A stretch of 32,162 nt of DNA from a bacterium (GTDB lineage Bacteria; Actinomycetota; Acidimicrobiia; Spongiisociales; ZC4RG35), in the NCBI GenBank assembly GCA_028824015.1, contig JAPPFC010000056.1, positions 1-32,162 of the forward strand, written 5' to 3'. Below are positions 9,113-16,991 of this stretch, in pieces. Numbering within the stretch: the stretch's first letter is position 1; the number at the start of each line of letters is the position of its first letter. Below the pieces are notes generated by a model. That model searched no databases. It was not told where the DNA came from and worked only from the letters and a program-made list of their open reading frames with translations. The position numbers were made by a program, and so were the translations under genes.

Positions 9113-9721
9113 ATGAGCATCATGTCCCGATTGCGAAAGAGCCTGCCGGAAGGAGTCGATCCTTCCCGGCTCCCCCCTGGTCAGTACAACACCAAGAGGT
9201 TCCCGGTGCTGCATGTCGGGACCACCCCCAAGGTGAAGCTGGACCGCTGGGACTTCAAGGTCGACGGTTTGGTGAAGACCCCGGTGTCCTGGTCCTTCGA
9301 GGAGATGACCTCCCTGCCCCGCATCGAGCGTTTGTGCGACATCCACTGCGTGACGAAGTGGTCGAAGTTCGACACCCTTTGGGAGGGCATCGCGGTCGCC
9401 GAGGTGTTGTCCCGGATCGAGGTCCTGCCCGAGGCCACCCATGTGATGGTGATAGCCGAGCACGGGTTCACGTCGAACCTCCCTCTCCGAGACTTCGATC
9501 GGCCGGGCAACCTGTTCGCCCTGCGGTACGACGGCGCGGACCTGACGCCCGATCACGGGTGGCCGATGAGGCTGGTAGTCCCACATCTCTATTTCTGGAA
9601 GTCGGTGAAATGGGTGCGGGGGCTGCGGTTCATGGCAGGCGACCAGCCGGGTTTCTGGGAGAGGAACGGTTACCACATGCGGGGAGACCCCTGGGCGGAG
9701 GAGCGTTACTGGGGCGACTGA
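9113..9721 (+). CDS. Small cytoplasmic sulfite-oxidase-fold molybdopterin oxidoreductase
   Basis: Protein of 202 residues consisting of little more than the oxidoreductase molybdopterin-binding domain of the sulfite oxidase/MsrP (YedY) superfamily. The Mo-ligating cysteine is C79 in CDIHCVTKWSKFD; EGIAVAEVL, AEHGFTSNLPL and HGWPMRLVVPHLYFWKSVKW are further conserved blocks that line the cofactor pocket. There is no Tat signal, membrane helix, haem domain or dimerisation domain, so it should act in the cytoplasm with an unknown donor or acceptor. Substrate cannot be read from the sequence. The gene is separated from pafC by 53 nt and has its own probable promoter and a terminator after it. The ATG at 9122 is an alternative start. 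Confidence 0.88.
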   Translation: MSIMSRLRKSLPEGVDPSRLPPGQYNTKRFPVLHVGTTPKVKLDRWDFKVDGLVKTPVSWSFEEMTSLPRIERLCDIHCVTKWSKFDTLWEGIAVAEVLSRIEVLPEATHVMVIAEHGFTSNLPLRDFDRPGNLFALRYDGADLTPDHGWPMRLVVPHLYFWKSVKWVRGLRFMAGDQPGFWERNGYHMRGDPWAEERYWGD

Positions 9722-9742
9722 GCCCCGACTGCCGGGCTTTTT
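9721..9742 (+). terminator. Rho-independent terminator between convergent genes
   Basis: AGCCC (9721-9725) pairs with GGGCT (9734-9738) around an 8-nt loop and is followed by a T-tract (9738-9742). It begins in the stop codon of the molybdoenzyme gene and lies 10 bp from the end of the convergent amidase gene. The stem is short but has the classical T run. Confidence 0.65.
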
Positions 9743-9751
9743 GCGAAGAAG

Positions 9752-11188
9752 CTACACCTCGGCCAGGGAGGGCCGGCGGTTGAACCATGGGCGGGCCTCC
9801 TCGAGTTGGGATGCCAGCATGAACAGGGTGGCTTCGTCGCCGTACCTTCCCAGAAAGTGCACACCCACCGGCAGCCCTCCCGAGGTTTGACCGAGGGGTA
9901 CCGACATGGCGGGCTGTCCGGTCATGTTCGCCACCGAACAGAACGGGCTGAACCTGCCGATGAGCGAGCGGAACAGACCGGTCTCTTCCGAGTCGGTGTT
10001 GAAGGTCCCCAACGGCGGGGGAGGAGCGGCGACGGTGGGGGTGAGCCAGGCGTGGTGGTTCTCGAAGAAACCTGAGACCTGCCTTCCCACCCGGTGAATG
10101 GCGTCCAGGGCCTCCAGGTATTCCAGCGCGCCGGTACGGTTTCCCTCCTCCACCCGTTGGCGGATCCCTGCCTCCAGGTCGTCGGGACCGGGGAGACGTC
10201 CCAGCGTCAGGGCGCGATCTGCCACCGCACGGGCCACGTTGGCGTTGACCACCGTGGAGTAGGCGGCTCCCGCCCGGCTCAGGTCCCAGCGGGGGGAGGC
10301 TTCCTCCACGATGTGGCCCAACTCCTCGCAGAGCCGGGCAGTCTCCTCCGTCACCCGACGGTGATCGGGATGGAGGTCGTGGCCCCTCGGGGTGTGCAGG
10401 GAGAAACCGATCCGCAGCCTTCCGGGGTCGGCGCCGACCAGAGAGAGGAACGAGGTTGAGGGAGTTGGGGGGTAGTAGGGGGCTCCCGGGTCGGGTCCGG
10501 CGGTGGCGTCCAGCAGGAGAGCCGAATCCCGGACGGTCAGCGAGACCGCGTGCTCGGTGCTGAGACCTCCCCAGCCTTCTCCCCGGTCGGGTCCGGCGGG
10601 GGTTCGCCCGCGGGTGGGCTTCAGGCCGAAGAGCCCGCAGCAGGCGGCGGGGATCCGGATCGACCCGCCGCCGTCCGTGGCGTGGGCCAGGGGTACCACC
10701 CGGGCGGCTACCAGGGCGGCTGATCCTCCGCTCGAACCGCCGGGGATCAGGGCGGTGTCCCATGGGTTGCGGGCGGGCCCTCCCCAACGGGGCTCGGTGG
10801 CGAGATTGCATCCCAGTTCGGGGGTCTTGGTCTTGCCGAAAGTCACCAGTCCGGCTCTCCGGTGTCTCCGCACCACCTCGGTGTCGTACTCGGGCACCGT
10901 CCCGGCAAAGAACCTGCTTCCCGAGCTTGTGGGAGTTCCGGCGTACTGGGCCCGGAGATCCTTCAGCAAGAAGGGGGTCCCTCCGAGGGGCCCGGAGGTG
11001 TCCCCGCGGGCGATCTGTCCCCTTGCCTCCTCCTCCATGGTCGACGCCATCGCTCCCAGATGGGGATCGACCTCCTCGGACCGCCGCAGCGCCTCGTCCA
11101 ACAGTTCAGCGGGGTGGACCTCCCCTCGGGCCACCAGCCCAGCCAATCCCATGCCGTCATAGCGCAGGTAATCGCTACCCAGACTCAT
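9752..11188 (-). CDS. Amidase signature (AS) family hydrolase
   Basis: Ser-cisSer-Lys amidohydrolase of 478 residues that hydrolyses amide bonds of an unidentified substrate in the cytoplasm. The triad is K76 (FLLKDL), cis-Ser152 ([12 protein letters not shown]) and nucleophile S176 ([12 protein letters not shown]), with the 24-residue gap between the two serines typical of the family. It is not clearly GatA: no gatB or gatC is adjacent, and the C-terminal half resembles secondary-metabolism and xenobiotic amidases. I chose ATG 11188 because it overlaps the stop of the upstream LLM gene (ATGA) and has AGGTGG upstream; a start further upstream would lie inside that gene. The two genes form a coupled unit, suggesting an oxidation-then-hydrolysis scavenging role (inference). 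Confidence 0.9.
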   Translation of the reverse strand: MSLGSDYLRYDGMGLAGLVARGEVHPAELLDEALRRSEEVDPHLGAMASTMEEEARGQIARGDTSGPLGGTPFLLKDLRAQYAGTPTSSGSRFFAGTVPEYDTEVVRRHRRAGLVTFGKTKTPELGCNLATEPRWGGPARNPWDTALIPGGSSGGSAALVAARVVPLAHATDGGGSIRIPAACCGLFGLKPTRGRTPAGPDRGEGWGGLSTEHAVSLTVRDSALLLDATAGPDPGAPYYPPTPSTSFLSLVGADPGRLRIGFSLHTPRGHDLHPDHRRVTEETARLCEELGHIVEEASPRWDLSRAGAAYSTVVNANVARAVADRALTLGRLPGPDDLEAGIRQRVEEGNRTGALEYLEALDAIHRVGRQVSGFFENHHAWLTPTVAAPPPPLGTFNTDSEETGLFRSLIGRFSPFCSVANMTGQPAMSVPLGQTSGGLPVGVHFLGRYGDEATLFMLASQLEEARPWFNRRPSLAEV

Positions 11189-12135
11189 CCGCCACCTGCC
11201 TTTCCGATCGCTTCCAGACAACGTTCGAAACCCGGACGGTCGGAGAGCCCGCCCGTGAGGGGAAACACCATCACCTCGCTCCAGGTCGCCAATTCCGAAA
11301 GCCGGGCGACCACCTCCGAGACCGACCCGGACACCACCAACTCGTCCACCAGCGACGATGGAAGCTGATCGTCACCTGGGGGATAGCCGGACTCCTGGAA
11401 CATCTCGCGGTAATACCGGAATCCCCGGTACTGGGCTATGTGCCGTTGGGCGGCGCGCCGCACCTCATGGACGTCTTCGGTAACCAGGGTGGGAACGCAG
11501 AGCACTATGGGAGGAGGGAGACGGTCTGCCGCCGAAGCGCCGCTCCGCAGCGCCGGCAAACCGGTGTTCTTCACGTAGCGGGGTGGACAGACCCAGGTGA
11601 TGGCCCCGTCTGCGGCCTCTCCGCACAGGCGGAAGGCGCCCTGGCCGAGGGCCGAGGCAAGGACCTCGGTGGGGAGGGGGGCCGCCAGCTTCCCCCTGGC
11701 CCTCACGAATTCTCCCCGGAAGTCCACCCGGCCCTCTCCGAAGAGGGTGCGGAGGCAGGTCAGGTACTCTCGCATGTGACTGAGAGGCCGCCGGAAGTCG
11801 GCGCCGAAGGGGGACATGGCGGCGGGTGTGCTCGGCCCCACTCCCAGCCGGATCCGACCCGGGGCCAGGGACTCCAGGGCGTCCACCTGCAGGGCAAGCG
11901 CCAGGGGGTGGCGCGGCCAGATGGGGACCACCGCCGTGCCCATCCTTATCCGGTTTGTGACCTGGGAGGCGGCGGCCATGATCGTGAGAGCGTCGGGCCG
12001 GAACCGGCCCGTGGTCAACCACACGGTCTCTGCTCCGGCCCGCTCGGCCATTCTGATCATCTCCAGGGTGGAGGAAGTCTCATCGGGCTGGACGACCACG
12101 CCGATGGCGCGGCTGCTATCCGGTGCAGAGGGCAT
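11185..12135 (-). CDS. LLM-class (luciferase-like, probably F420-dependent) oxidoreductase
   Basis: Bacterial-luciferase-fold TIM-barrel protein of 316 residues. Family traits are AERAGAETVWLTTGRF near the N-terminus, TAVVPIWPRHPLALALQ, GRIRLGVGPS and a C-terminal VVARLSEL segment. Actinobacterial members with this pattern usually use F420 rather than FMN, but the cofactor is not certain from sequence. Substrate is unknown. The frame is open far upstream, but I start it at ATG 12135: homology begins there, and a TAGTCT box lies exactly 7 nt before it. A GGAGGT is also present 13 nt upstream. It is coupled to the amidase and diverges from the bactofilin-like gene 55 bp away. Confidence 0.87.
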   Translation of the reverse strand: MPSAPDSSRAIGVVVQPDETSSTLEMIRMAERAGAETVWLTTGRFRPDALTIMAAASQVTNRIRMGTAVVPIWPRHPLALALQVDALESLAPGRIRLGVGPSTPAAMSPFGADFRRPLSHMREYLTCLRTLFGEGRVDFRGEFVRARGKLAAPLPTEVLASALGQGAFRLCGEAADGAITWVCPPRYVKNTGLPALRSGASAADRLPPPIVLCVPTLVTEDVHEVRRAAQRHIAQYRGFRYYREMFQESGYPPGDDQLPSSLVDELVVSGSVSEVVARLSELATWSEVMVFPLTGGLSDRPGFERCLEAIGKAGGG

Positions 12136-12142
12136 CCCGCCC

Positions 12143-12148
12143 AGACTA
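12143..12148 (-). promoter_or_regulatory. -10 box (TAGTCT) for the LLM-amidase unit
   Basis: On the minus strand TAGTCT is followed by 7 nt and then ATG 12135, the leaderless geometry seen at other genes here. A GGAGGT overlaps its 5' edge and could instead act as a distant ribosome binding site. Confidence 0.45.
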
Positions 12149-12177
12149 CCTCCGAGTATGGTGACGGCGTTCCGGTG

Positions 12178-12183
12178 TAGATT
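12178..12183 (+). promoter_or_regulatory. -10 box (TAGATT) for the bactofilin-like gene
   Basis: TAGATT, 7 nt, then ATG 12191. No Shine-Dalgarno precedes this start, so a leaderless transcript is the simplest reading. It supports 12191 over the alternative in-frame ATG at 12158. Confidence 0.5.
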
Positions 12184-12190
12184 CACGGCC

Positions 12191-13405
12191 ATGCTGGGAC
12201 GAAGAGGCCACCCAACCCGGAAGGCCCTGCGGCGAGGGTGGTTGTGGATTTCGGTCGTGACGGTGGGGTGGGTGGTGATGCCGGGCGCGCCGGCCGTGGC
12301 CGCAACCGCCGAGTCGGACTTGGTGTGGATCCTCGAGGACGAGGTTGTCCCCGAAGACCTGTACGCGGTGGGAAACCAGGTTCGCGTGTCGGGCCGGGTG
12401 GAGGGTGACCTGGTGGCGGTGGCGACCGAGGAGTTGGTCGTTGAAGGGGTGGTGACCGGTTCGGTCACCGTGTTGGCGTCTCGGGTAGTGATTGCGGGAG
12501 TGGTGGAGGGCTCGGTGAGAGGGGCGGTGGGTGAACTGGTGATCTCCGGACGGGTGGGGGGAGATGTGGTGGTGGGGGCAGTGGCCCTCCGGACAGCCGG
12601 TGAGGTGGGGAGGGACATCCTGGCCGCGGCCTGGTCGGGAACGACGGGGGGAAAGATCGGCAGAGACCTCCGGGGACTGTTCCGAAACTTGAGCCTGGGT
12701 GGGGAGATAGCCGGCGACGCTGAGATACGGACCCGGAGCCTTGCCGGCGCACCCGATTTGGCCATCCTCGGGGACCTGGATTATCAAGCCGACCGGTTCC
12801 CGGGGGAGATGATGGATGAAAAGGTGGCGGGCTCGGTGATCAACCGCAGGGCGCTTCCTCCCAATGTCCGCATACGCGCCTTTGGCTTGATGGTCTATAT
12901 CTCCGTTTCTCTCTTCATGTTGGCCGCCGGCCTGGTCATAATCCGCTTGGCGGCCTCGCGGGTGTCCGAAGCCGCAGACCGGACCACCAATCTTCCCCTG
13001 CGAAGCCTGGGGAAGGGATTGGCGTTGTTCCTCTCGCCTCCTTTGGCCCTGGGCCTGTTGGGAGTTGCCACATTCTGGCTTCCCGTCCCCATCTGGGCCC
13101 CCCTGGTGGTGGGGGCGGTTCCCCTGCTGATCGTCGTGGCCGGAGTGTGGCTGCTGGCCTCCCTGATCTCCCACCTCCCCGTGGCGGTGGCGGCGGGCCG
13201 GGCGGTTGGCAGGCTCTTCGGGCGGCGCTGGGAAGTTTCCACCGCATATCTGGTAGGAGCTGTGGCATATCTGCTGGCGCTGCGGATCCCCGTGGTCGGC
13301 TTGCCGCTGGTTCTGGTAGCCACGTTGTTGGGCGCCGGCGGGTGGTTGGGGAGACGGAAGTCGGCGGGCGCCGAGCAACTTCAACCCGGCCCGCTGCCGG
13401 GTTGA
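12191..13405 (+). CDS. Exported bactofilin-like (polymer-forming) beta-repeat protein with C-terminal membrane segments
   Basis: A 404-residue protein. Residues 1-40 form a signal peptide-like segment: basic start, hydrophobic core, and AVAATA resembling an AxA cleavage site. Residues about 62-185 are short Gly/Val-rich repeats (SGRVEGDLVAV, EGVVTGSVTVL, AGVVEGSVRGA, SGRVGGDVVVG, AGEVGRDIL) with the periodicity of the polymer-forming bactofilin beta-helix. After a linker come hydrophobic segments at about 231-252, 276-296, 302-330 and 351-385. Classical bactofilins are short cytoplasmic scaffold proteins; here the repeat domain is predicted to be outside the membrane. It may be a cell-envelope scaffold, but the function is unknown. 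It is divergent from the LLM gene. A strong hairpin covers its stop codon. Confidence 0.8.
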   Translation: MLGRRGHPTRKALRRGWLWISVVTVGWVVMPGAPAVAATAESDLVWILEDEVVPEDLYAVGNQVRVSGRVEGDLVAVATEELVVEGVVTGSVTVLASRVVIAGVVEGSVRGAVGELVISGRVGGDVVVGAVALRTAGEVGRDILAAAWSGTTGGKIGRDLRGLFRNLSLGGEIAGDAEIRTRSLAGAPDLAILGDLDYQADRFPGEMMDEKVAGSVINRRALPPNVRIRAFGLMVYISVSLFMLAAGLVIIRLAASRVSEAADRTTNLPLRSLGKGLALFLSPPLALGLLGVATFWLPVPIWAPLVVGAVPLLIVVAGVWLLASLISHLPVAVAAGRAVGRLFGRRWEVSTAYLVGAVAYLLALRIPVVGLPLVLVATLLGAGGWLGRRKSAGAEQLQPGPLPG

Positions 13406-13407
13406 AG
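13379..13407 (+). terminator. Hairpin spanning the stop codon (terminator-like)
   Basis: CTTCAACCCGGC (13379-13390) and GCCGGGTTGAAG (13396-13407) form a perfect 12-bp stem with a 5-nt loop. The TGA stop at 13403-13405 lies inside the 3' arm. No T-tract follows, so it may work as a 3'-end stabiliser or a Rho-linked end. It faces the end of the convergent aldolase gene 56 bp away. Confidence 0.55.
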
Positions 13408-13463
13408 CGGCAGCCGAGGACCACCCGAGAGCTGAGCGCGGGAAAGGCCCCCTCGATCTCTGG

Positions 13464-14543
13464 TCAGCCGGTGGACAAAAGCACCTTCAACTCATCACAG
13501 AGGCGGTTGGTGTCGCTCTGGTCGACTCCGATGTGCGTGACTATTCGTATCCGCCTCTCGCCGAAGGCGCCCACCAAGAAGCCTTGTGACAGCAGCCGGT
13601 CGACCAGTTCCGCGGCGGTCGGTCCGTCTCGGGAGATGTCGAAGATCACGATGTTGGTCTCTGCTGGCAGGACTCTCTCCACCAGGTCCAGGCCTCGCAA
13701 TGTCGAGGCGATCTGACCGGCGCGTCGATGGTCGTCCGCCAGTCGCTCCACATTGTGGTCGAGTGCGTAGAGGCAGAGCGCCGCCATGAAGCCGGACTGT
13801 CGCAAGCCTCCTCCCAGGAGCTGTCGAAGGCGCCATGCTCGCTGGATGAATTCCTCGGATCCCACCAGCAAGGCGCCGAAAGGACAGCCGAGGGCCTTCG
13901 TGAAACAGAAAGTGACGGAATCGTAACCCTGGGCGTAGTCCTCGGCCGAGATGCCGGTCTTGACAACCGCGTTCATCAGGCGGGCCCCGTCCAGATGGGT
14001 GGCGATTCCGGCTTGGCGGGCTACCGCGGCGACCTCTCTCATTTGCTGGAGGGGCCAGACCGCCCCACCCCCCATGTTGGTGGTCTGCTCCACAACCACT
14101 AGACCGGTTTCAGGGATGTAGAGGTTGCCTTTGGGTCGAATGGCGGCAGCAACCTGTTCGGCGCTGAACATGCCGTTGGCGCCGTCCAGCATCTGGGTTT
14201 GCACTCCCGCCAGCATCCCCGGGGCGCCGGCTTCGAAGTTGACCAGGTGTGAGGACCTTTCAACTATGATCTCGTCGCCCGGTTGGCAATGAATCGCCAC
14301 CGCGATCTCGTTGGTCATGGTTGCGGAGGGCATGAACAGGGCGTCTTCCTTGCCCAGCAAACGGGCGACCCGTTCGTGGAGTTCGGTCGTGGTCGGGTCT
14401 TCGCCCTTTTGCTCGTCCCCGAGTGGTGCGTCCATGGCCGCTTCTCGCATCTCGCGGGACGGCTTCGACTTCATGTCGCTGTAGAAATCGGCGGTACCCG
14501 GCGGCAACGGGCCCGGCTTCTTTCCTGCGTACGCGCCCGCCAC
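13464..14543 (-). CDS. Low-specificity threonine aldolase family PLP enzyme, copy 1
   Basis: Fold-type I PLP enzyme of the beta-eliminating lyase/threonine aldolase family (LtaE-like): cleaves L-threonine or other beta-hydroxy amino acids to glycine and an aldehyde. The likely PLP lysine is in FTKALGCPFGALL (about residue 217), the pyridine-nitrogen Asp in HLDGARLMNA, and an N-terminal DEQKGEDPTTTEL block is typical. I start it at GTG 14543, giving 359 residues collinear with its two paralogues; GGAG lies 8 nt upstream. A longer open frame continues upstream, but it covers the intergenic region and the promoter. In its first half this copy resembles copy 3, in its second half copy 2. Copy 1 has Ala where copies 2 and 3 have Gly after the PLP lysine. 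Confidence 0.9.
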   Translation of the reverse strand: MAGAYAGKKPGPLPPGTADFYSDMKSKPSREMREAAMDAPLGDEQKGEDPTTTELHERVARLLGKEDALFMPSATMTNEIAVAIHCQPGDEIIVERSSHLVNFEAGAPGMLAGVQTQMLDGANGMFSAEQVAAAIRPKGNLYIPETGLVVVEQTTNMGGGAVWPLQQMREVAAVARQAGIATHLDGARLMNAVVKTGISAEDYAQGYDSVTFCFTKALGCPFGALLVGSEEFIQRAWRLRQLLGGGLRQSGFMAALCLYALDHNVERLADDHRRAGQIASTLRGLDLVERVLPAETNIVIFDISRDGPTAAELVDRLLSQGFLVGAFGERRIRIVTHIGVDQSDTNRLCDELKVLLSTG

Positions 14544-14593
14544 TCTCCTTACTCCATTCTGCGGAATTCTCCTACCGCACAATTCTGCAACGG

Positions 14594-14599
14594 ATTTTA
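14594..14599 (-). promoter_or_regulatory. -10 box (TAAAAT) of aldolase copy 1
   Basis: TAAAAT on the minus strand, about 50 nt before GTG 14543. A block just downstream (TTGCAG, then TGCGGTAG) is shared with the region before copy 2, where the aligned hexamer is TAGAGT. This suggests that the promoter and leader were duplicated with the gene. Confidence 0.5.
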
Positions 14600-14725
14600 C
14601 CCCCTTCGAAGGGCCGATAGGCACCGAACCTGATCCTTCATGACAAGACACAAAAGCCCAGGCCGTGGGTGTCTCCCGCAGGCCGAGTCGAAGCCAGGCG
14701 GCCCGACGTCCGTTGAACTTCTGTG

Positions 14726-15805
14726 TCAGCCGGCCGTCAGGAGGATTTTGAGTTCGTCGCACAGGCGTTCGGTGTCACCTTGATCGACGCCGATGTGGGT
14801 GACTATTCGTATCCGCCTCTCGCCAAAGGCGCCAACCAAGATGCCGCGAGACAGGAGTTGATCGACCAGCGCTGCGGCGGTCGGGCCGTCTTGGGAGATG
14901 TCGAAGATCACGATGTTGGTTTCCGCCGGTAGGACCTCTTCAACCAATTCCAGGTCTCGTAATGTTGAGGCGATCTGGCCGGCGCGTCGATGGTCGTCCG
15001 CCAGTCGCTCCACATTGTGGTCGAGGGCATAGAGGCAGAGGGCCGCCATGAACCCGGACTGGCGCAAACCTCCCCCGAGAAGCTGTCGAAATCGCCAGGC
15101 CCGCTGAATGAACTCCTCGGATCCCACCAGCAAGGCGCCGAAGGGACAGCCGAGACCCTTGGTGAAGCAGATGGTTACGGAGTCGTATCCCTGTGCGTAG
15201 TCCTCGGCCGAGATGCCGGTCTTGATAACCGCGTTCATCAGTCGAGCCCCATCCATGTGAGTGGCCACTCCGGCCTCGGCCGAAGCTCCGGCCACCTCCC
15301 TCAGACTTTCAAGAGGCCAGACCGCCCCACCGCCCATGTTGGCGGTCTGTTCGACGAGCACCATGGCGGTCTCCGGGATGTAGAGGTTGCCCTTGGGTCG
15401 TATGGCGGCCGCAACCTGGTCGGCGCCGAACATGCCGTTGACCCCGTCGACCATGTGGGTCTGGACTCCTGCCAGCAGACCCGGCCCGCCGGCCTCGAAG
15501 TTGACCAGGTGGGAAGACCGCTCGGTTATGATCTCGTCCCCCGGGCGGCAGTGCACTGCAACCGCGATCTCGTTGGCCATCGTGGCGGACGGCATGAACA
15601 GGGCGTCCTCCTTGCCCAGCAGCGCAGCGACCCGTTCGAGAAGTTCGGTGGTTGTCGGGTCCTCGCCCTTTTGTTCGTCGCCCAACGGTGCGTCCATGGC
15701 CGCTTGGCGCATCTCACGGGACGGTATCGATTTGGTGTCGCTGAAGAAGTCGGCGGTACCCGGCGGCACTGGCCCCGCCTTCTTCCCTCCGTATGTACCC
15801 GCCAT
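14726..15805 (-). CDS. Low-specificity threonine aldolase family PLP enzyme, copy 2
   Basis: The 359-residue paralogue of copy 1 with the same family motifs: FTKGLGCPFGALL with the PLP lysine, HMDGARLMNA with the PLP Asp, and GERRIRIVTHIGVDQ near the C-terminus. It differs from the other two copies mainly in the middle (WPLESLREVAGASAEAGVATHMDG against WPLQQMREV, then AGIATHLDG), so its substrate pocket or oligomer contacts may differ. ATG 15805 starts with MAGTYGGKK as in copy 3, and an AAAGGGG site is present upstream. 182 nt separate its stop from the copy 1 start, and a separate promoter is likely. Whether it cleaves L-threonine, L-allo-threonine or another beta-hydroxy amino acid cannot be told. 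Confidence 0.9.
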   Translation of the reverse strand: MAGTYGGKKAGPVPPGTADFFSDTKSIPSREMRQAAMDAPLGDEQKGEDPTTTELLERVAALLGKEDALFMPSATMANEIAVAVHCRPGDEIITERSSHLVNFEAGGPGLLAGVQTHMVDGVNGMFGADQVAAAIRPKGNLYIPETAMVLVEQTANMGGGAVWPLESLREVAGASAEAGVATHMDGARLMNAVIKTGISAEDYAQGYDSVTICFTKGLGCPFGALLVGSEEFIQRAWRFRQLLGGGLRQSGFMAALCLYALDHNVERLADDHRRAGQIASTLRDLELVEEVLPAETNIVIFDISQDGPTAAALVDQLLSRGILVGAFGERRIRIVTHIGVDQGDTERLCDELKILLTAG

Positions 15806-15858
15806 TTACCATGCCCCTTTCTTTCGAAATCGTCTCTACCGCAAGATCCTGCAATAGC

Positions 15859-15864
15859 ACTCTA
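15859..15864 (-). promoter_or_regulatory. -10 box (TAGAGT) of aldolase copy 2
   Basis: TAGAGT on the minus strand, followed a few bases later by TTGCAG and TTGCGGTAG, aligned with the block upstream of copy 1. It would give a leader of about 45 nt with a purine-rich ribosome site. Confidence 0.4.
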
Positions 15865-15911
15865 ACGCAAAAGAAGGGTGCCCGCTCGGCCCGAACGTCA
15901 ACCCGCCGGTG

Positions 15912-16991
15912 CTATCGGGGACTGAGGAGGTTCTTCAACTCTGCGCACAGGCGGTCGGTGTCGTCCTGGTCTACTCCGAGGTGGGTCACTATCCGTATCC
16001 GCCTCTCTCCGAAGGCTCCGACCGCAAAACCCCGCGAGAGCAACTCCGCCACCAGTTCGGCTGCGGTGGGGCCGTCTTGGGAGATGTCGAAGATCACGAT
16101 GTTGGTTTCTGCCGGCAGGACTGTGTCCACCCACGCCAGTCGTTCCAGAAAGGAGGCGATCTGGGCGGCGCGGCGATGATCGTCCGCCAGGCGTTCCACG
16201 TTGTGGTCCAAGGCATAGATGCACAGGGCCGCCATGAACCCGGACTGTCGCAGGCCTCCCCCGATCAACTGTCGTATACGCCAGGCCCGCTGGATGAACT
16301 CCTCGGATCCGGCGAGAGCGGCGCCGAAGGGACTGCCGAGGCCTTTGGAGAAACAGATGGTGACGGAGTCGAAGCCTTCCGAGTAGTCCCTCGCCGACGT
16401 GCCGGTCTTGACAACCGCGTTCATCAGGCGGGCCCCGTCCAGATGGGTGGCGATTCCGGCTTCGCGGGCTACCGCGGTGACCTCTCTCATCTGCTGTAGG
16501 GGCCAGACCGCCCCACCCCCCATGTTGGCAGTCTGCTCGACAACCACGAGGGCGGTCTCTGGGATGTAGAGGTTGCCTTTGGGTCGTATGGCGGCGGCAA
16601 CCTGTTCGGCGCCGAACATGCCGTTGGCGCCGTCCAGCATCTGGGTCTGCACTCTCGCCAGCACTCCCGGGCCGCCGGACTCGAAGTTCACCACATGTGA
16701 TGACCTTTCACAGATGACTTCGTCGCCCGGCCGGCAATGAATCGCCATCGCGATCTCGTTGGCCATGGTTGCCGCGGGCAGGAACAGGGCGTCTTCTGTG
16801 CCCAACAGGTCGGACACCCGTTTGAGGAGTTCGGTGGTTGTCGGGTCCTCACCCTTCTGCTCGTCGCCCAAAGGTGCGTCCAGAGCCGCTTCCCGCATGG
16901 CGAGGGGCGGTATCGACTTACCGTCGCTGTAGAAGTCGGCGGTTCCCGGCGGCAACGGGCTTGCCTTTTTTCCTCCGTATGTACCCGCCAT
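15912..16991 (-). CDS. Low-specificity threonine aldolase family PLP enzyme, copy 3
   Basis: First-transcribed member of the minus-strand array, also 359 residues. PLP lysine in FSKGLGSPFGAAL, PLP Asp in HLDGARLMNA. It is the most diverged copy in the lysine region (RDYSEGFDS for EDYAQGYDS; SPFGAALAGS for CPFGALLVGS) and at LFLPAATM, yet nearly identical to copy 1 in the central segment. I chose ATG 16991 (MAGTYGGKK) with GGAAGGG 6 nt upstream; a TTG 15 nt earlier is in frame but would use that ribosome site as coding sequence. It diverges from the peptide ABC importer operon across a 220-bp gap, so the aldolases and importer could share regulation. Confidence 0.9.
   Translation of the reverse strand: MAGTYGGKKASPLPPGTADFYSDGKSIPPLAMREAALDAPLGDEQKGEDPTTTELLKRVSDLLGTEDALFLPAATMANEIAMAIHCRPGDEVICERSSHVVNFESGGPGVLARVQTQMLDGANGMFGAEQVAAAIRPKGNLYIPETALVVVEQTANMGGGAVWPLQQMREVTAVAREAGIATHLDGARLMNAVVKTGTSARDYSEGFDSVTICFSKGLGSPFGAALAGSEEFIQRAWRIRQLIGGGLRQSGFMAALCIYALDHNVERLADDHRRAAQIASFLERLAWVDTVLPAETNIVIFDISQDGPTAAELVAELLSRGFAVGAFGERRIRIVTHLGVDQDDTDRLCAELKNLLSPR

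Larger units (their letters stand above)
13464..16991. repeat. Tandem triplication of a threonine aldolase gene
   Basis: Three head-to-tail minus-strand genes (13464-14543, 14726-15805, 15912-16991) each encode exactly 359 residues and align without gaps. Long stretches are nearly identical in DNA, but which pair is closest changes along the gene, indicating recombination between copies. Confidence 0.92.
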
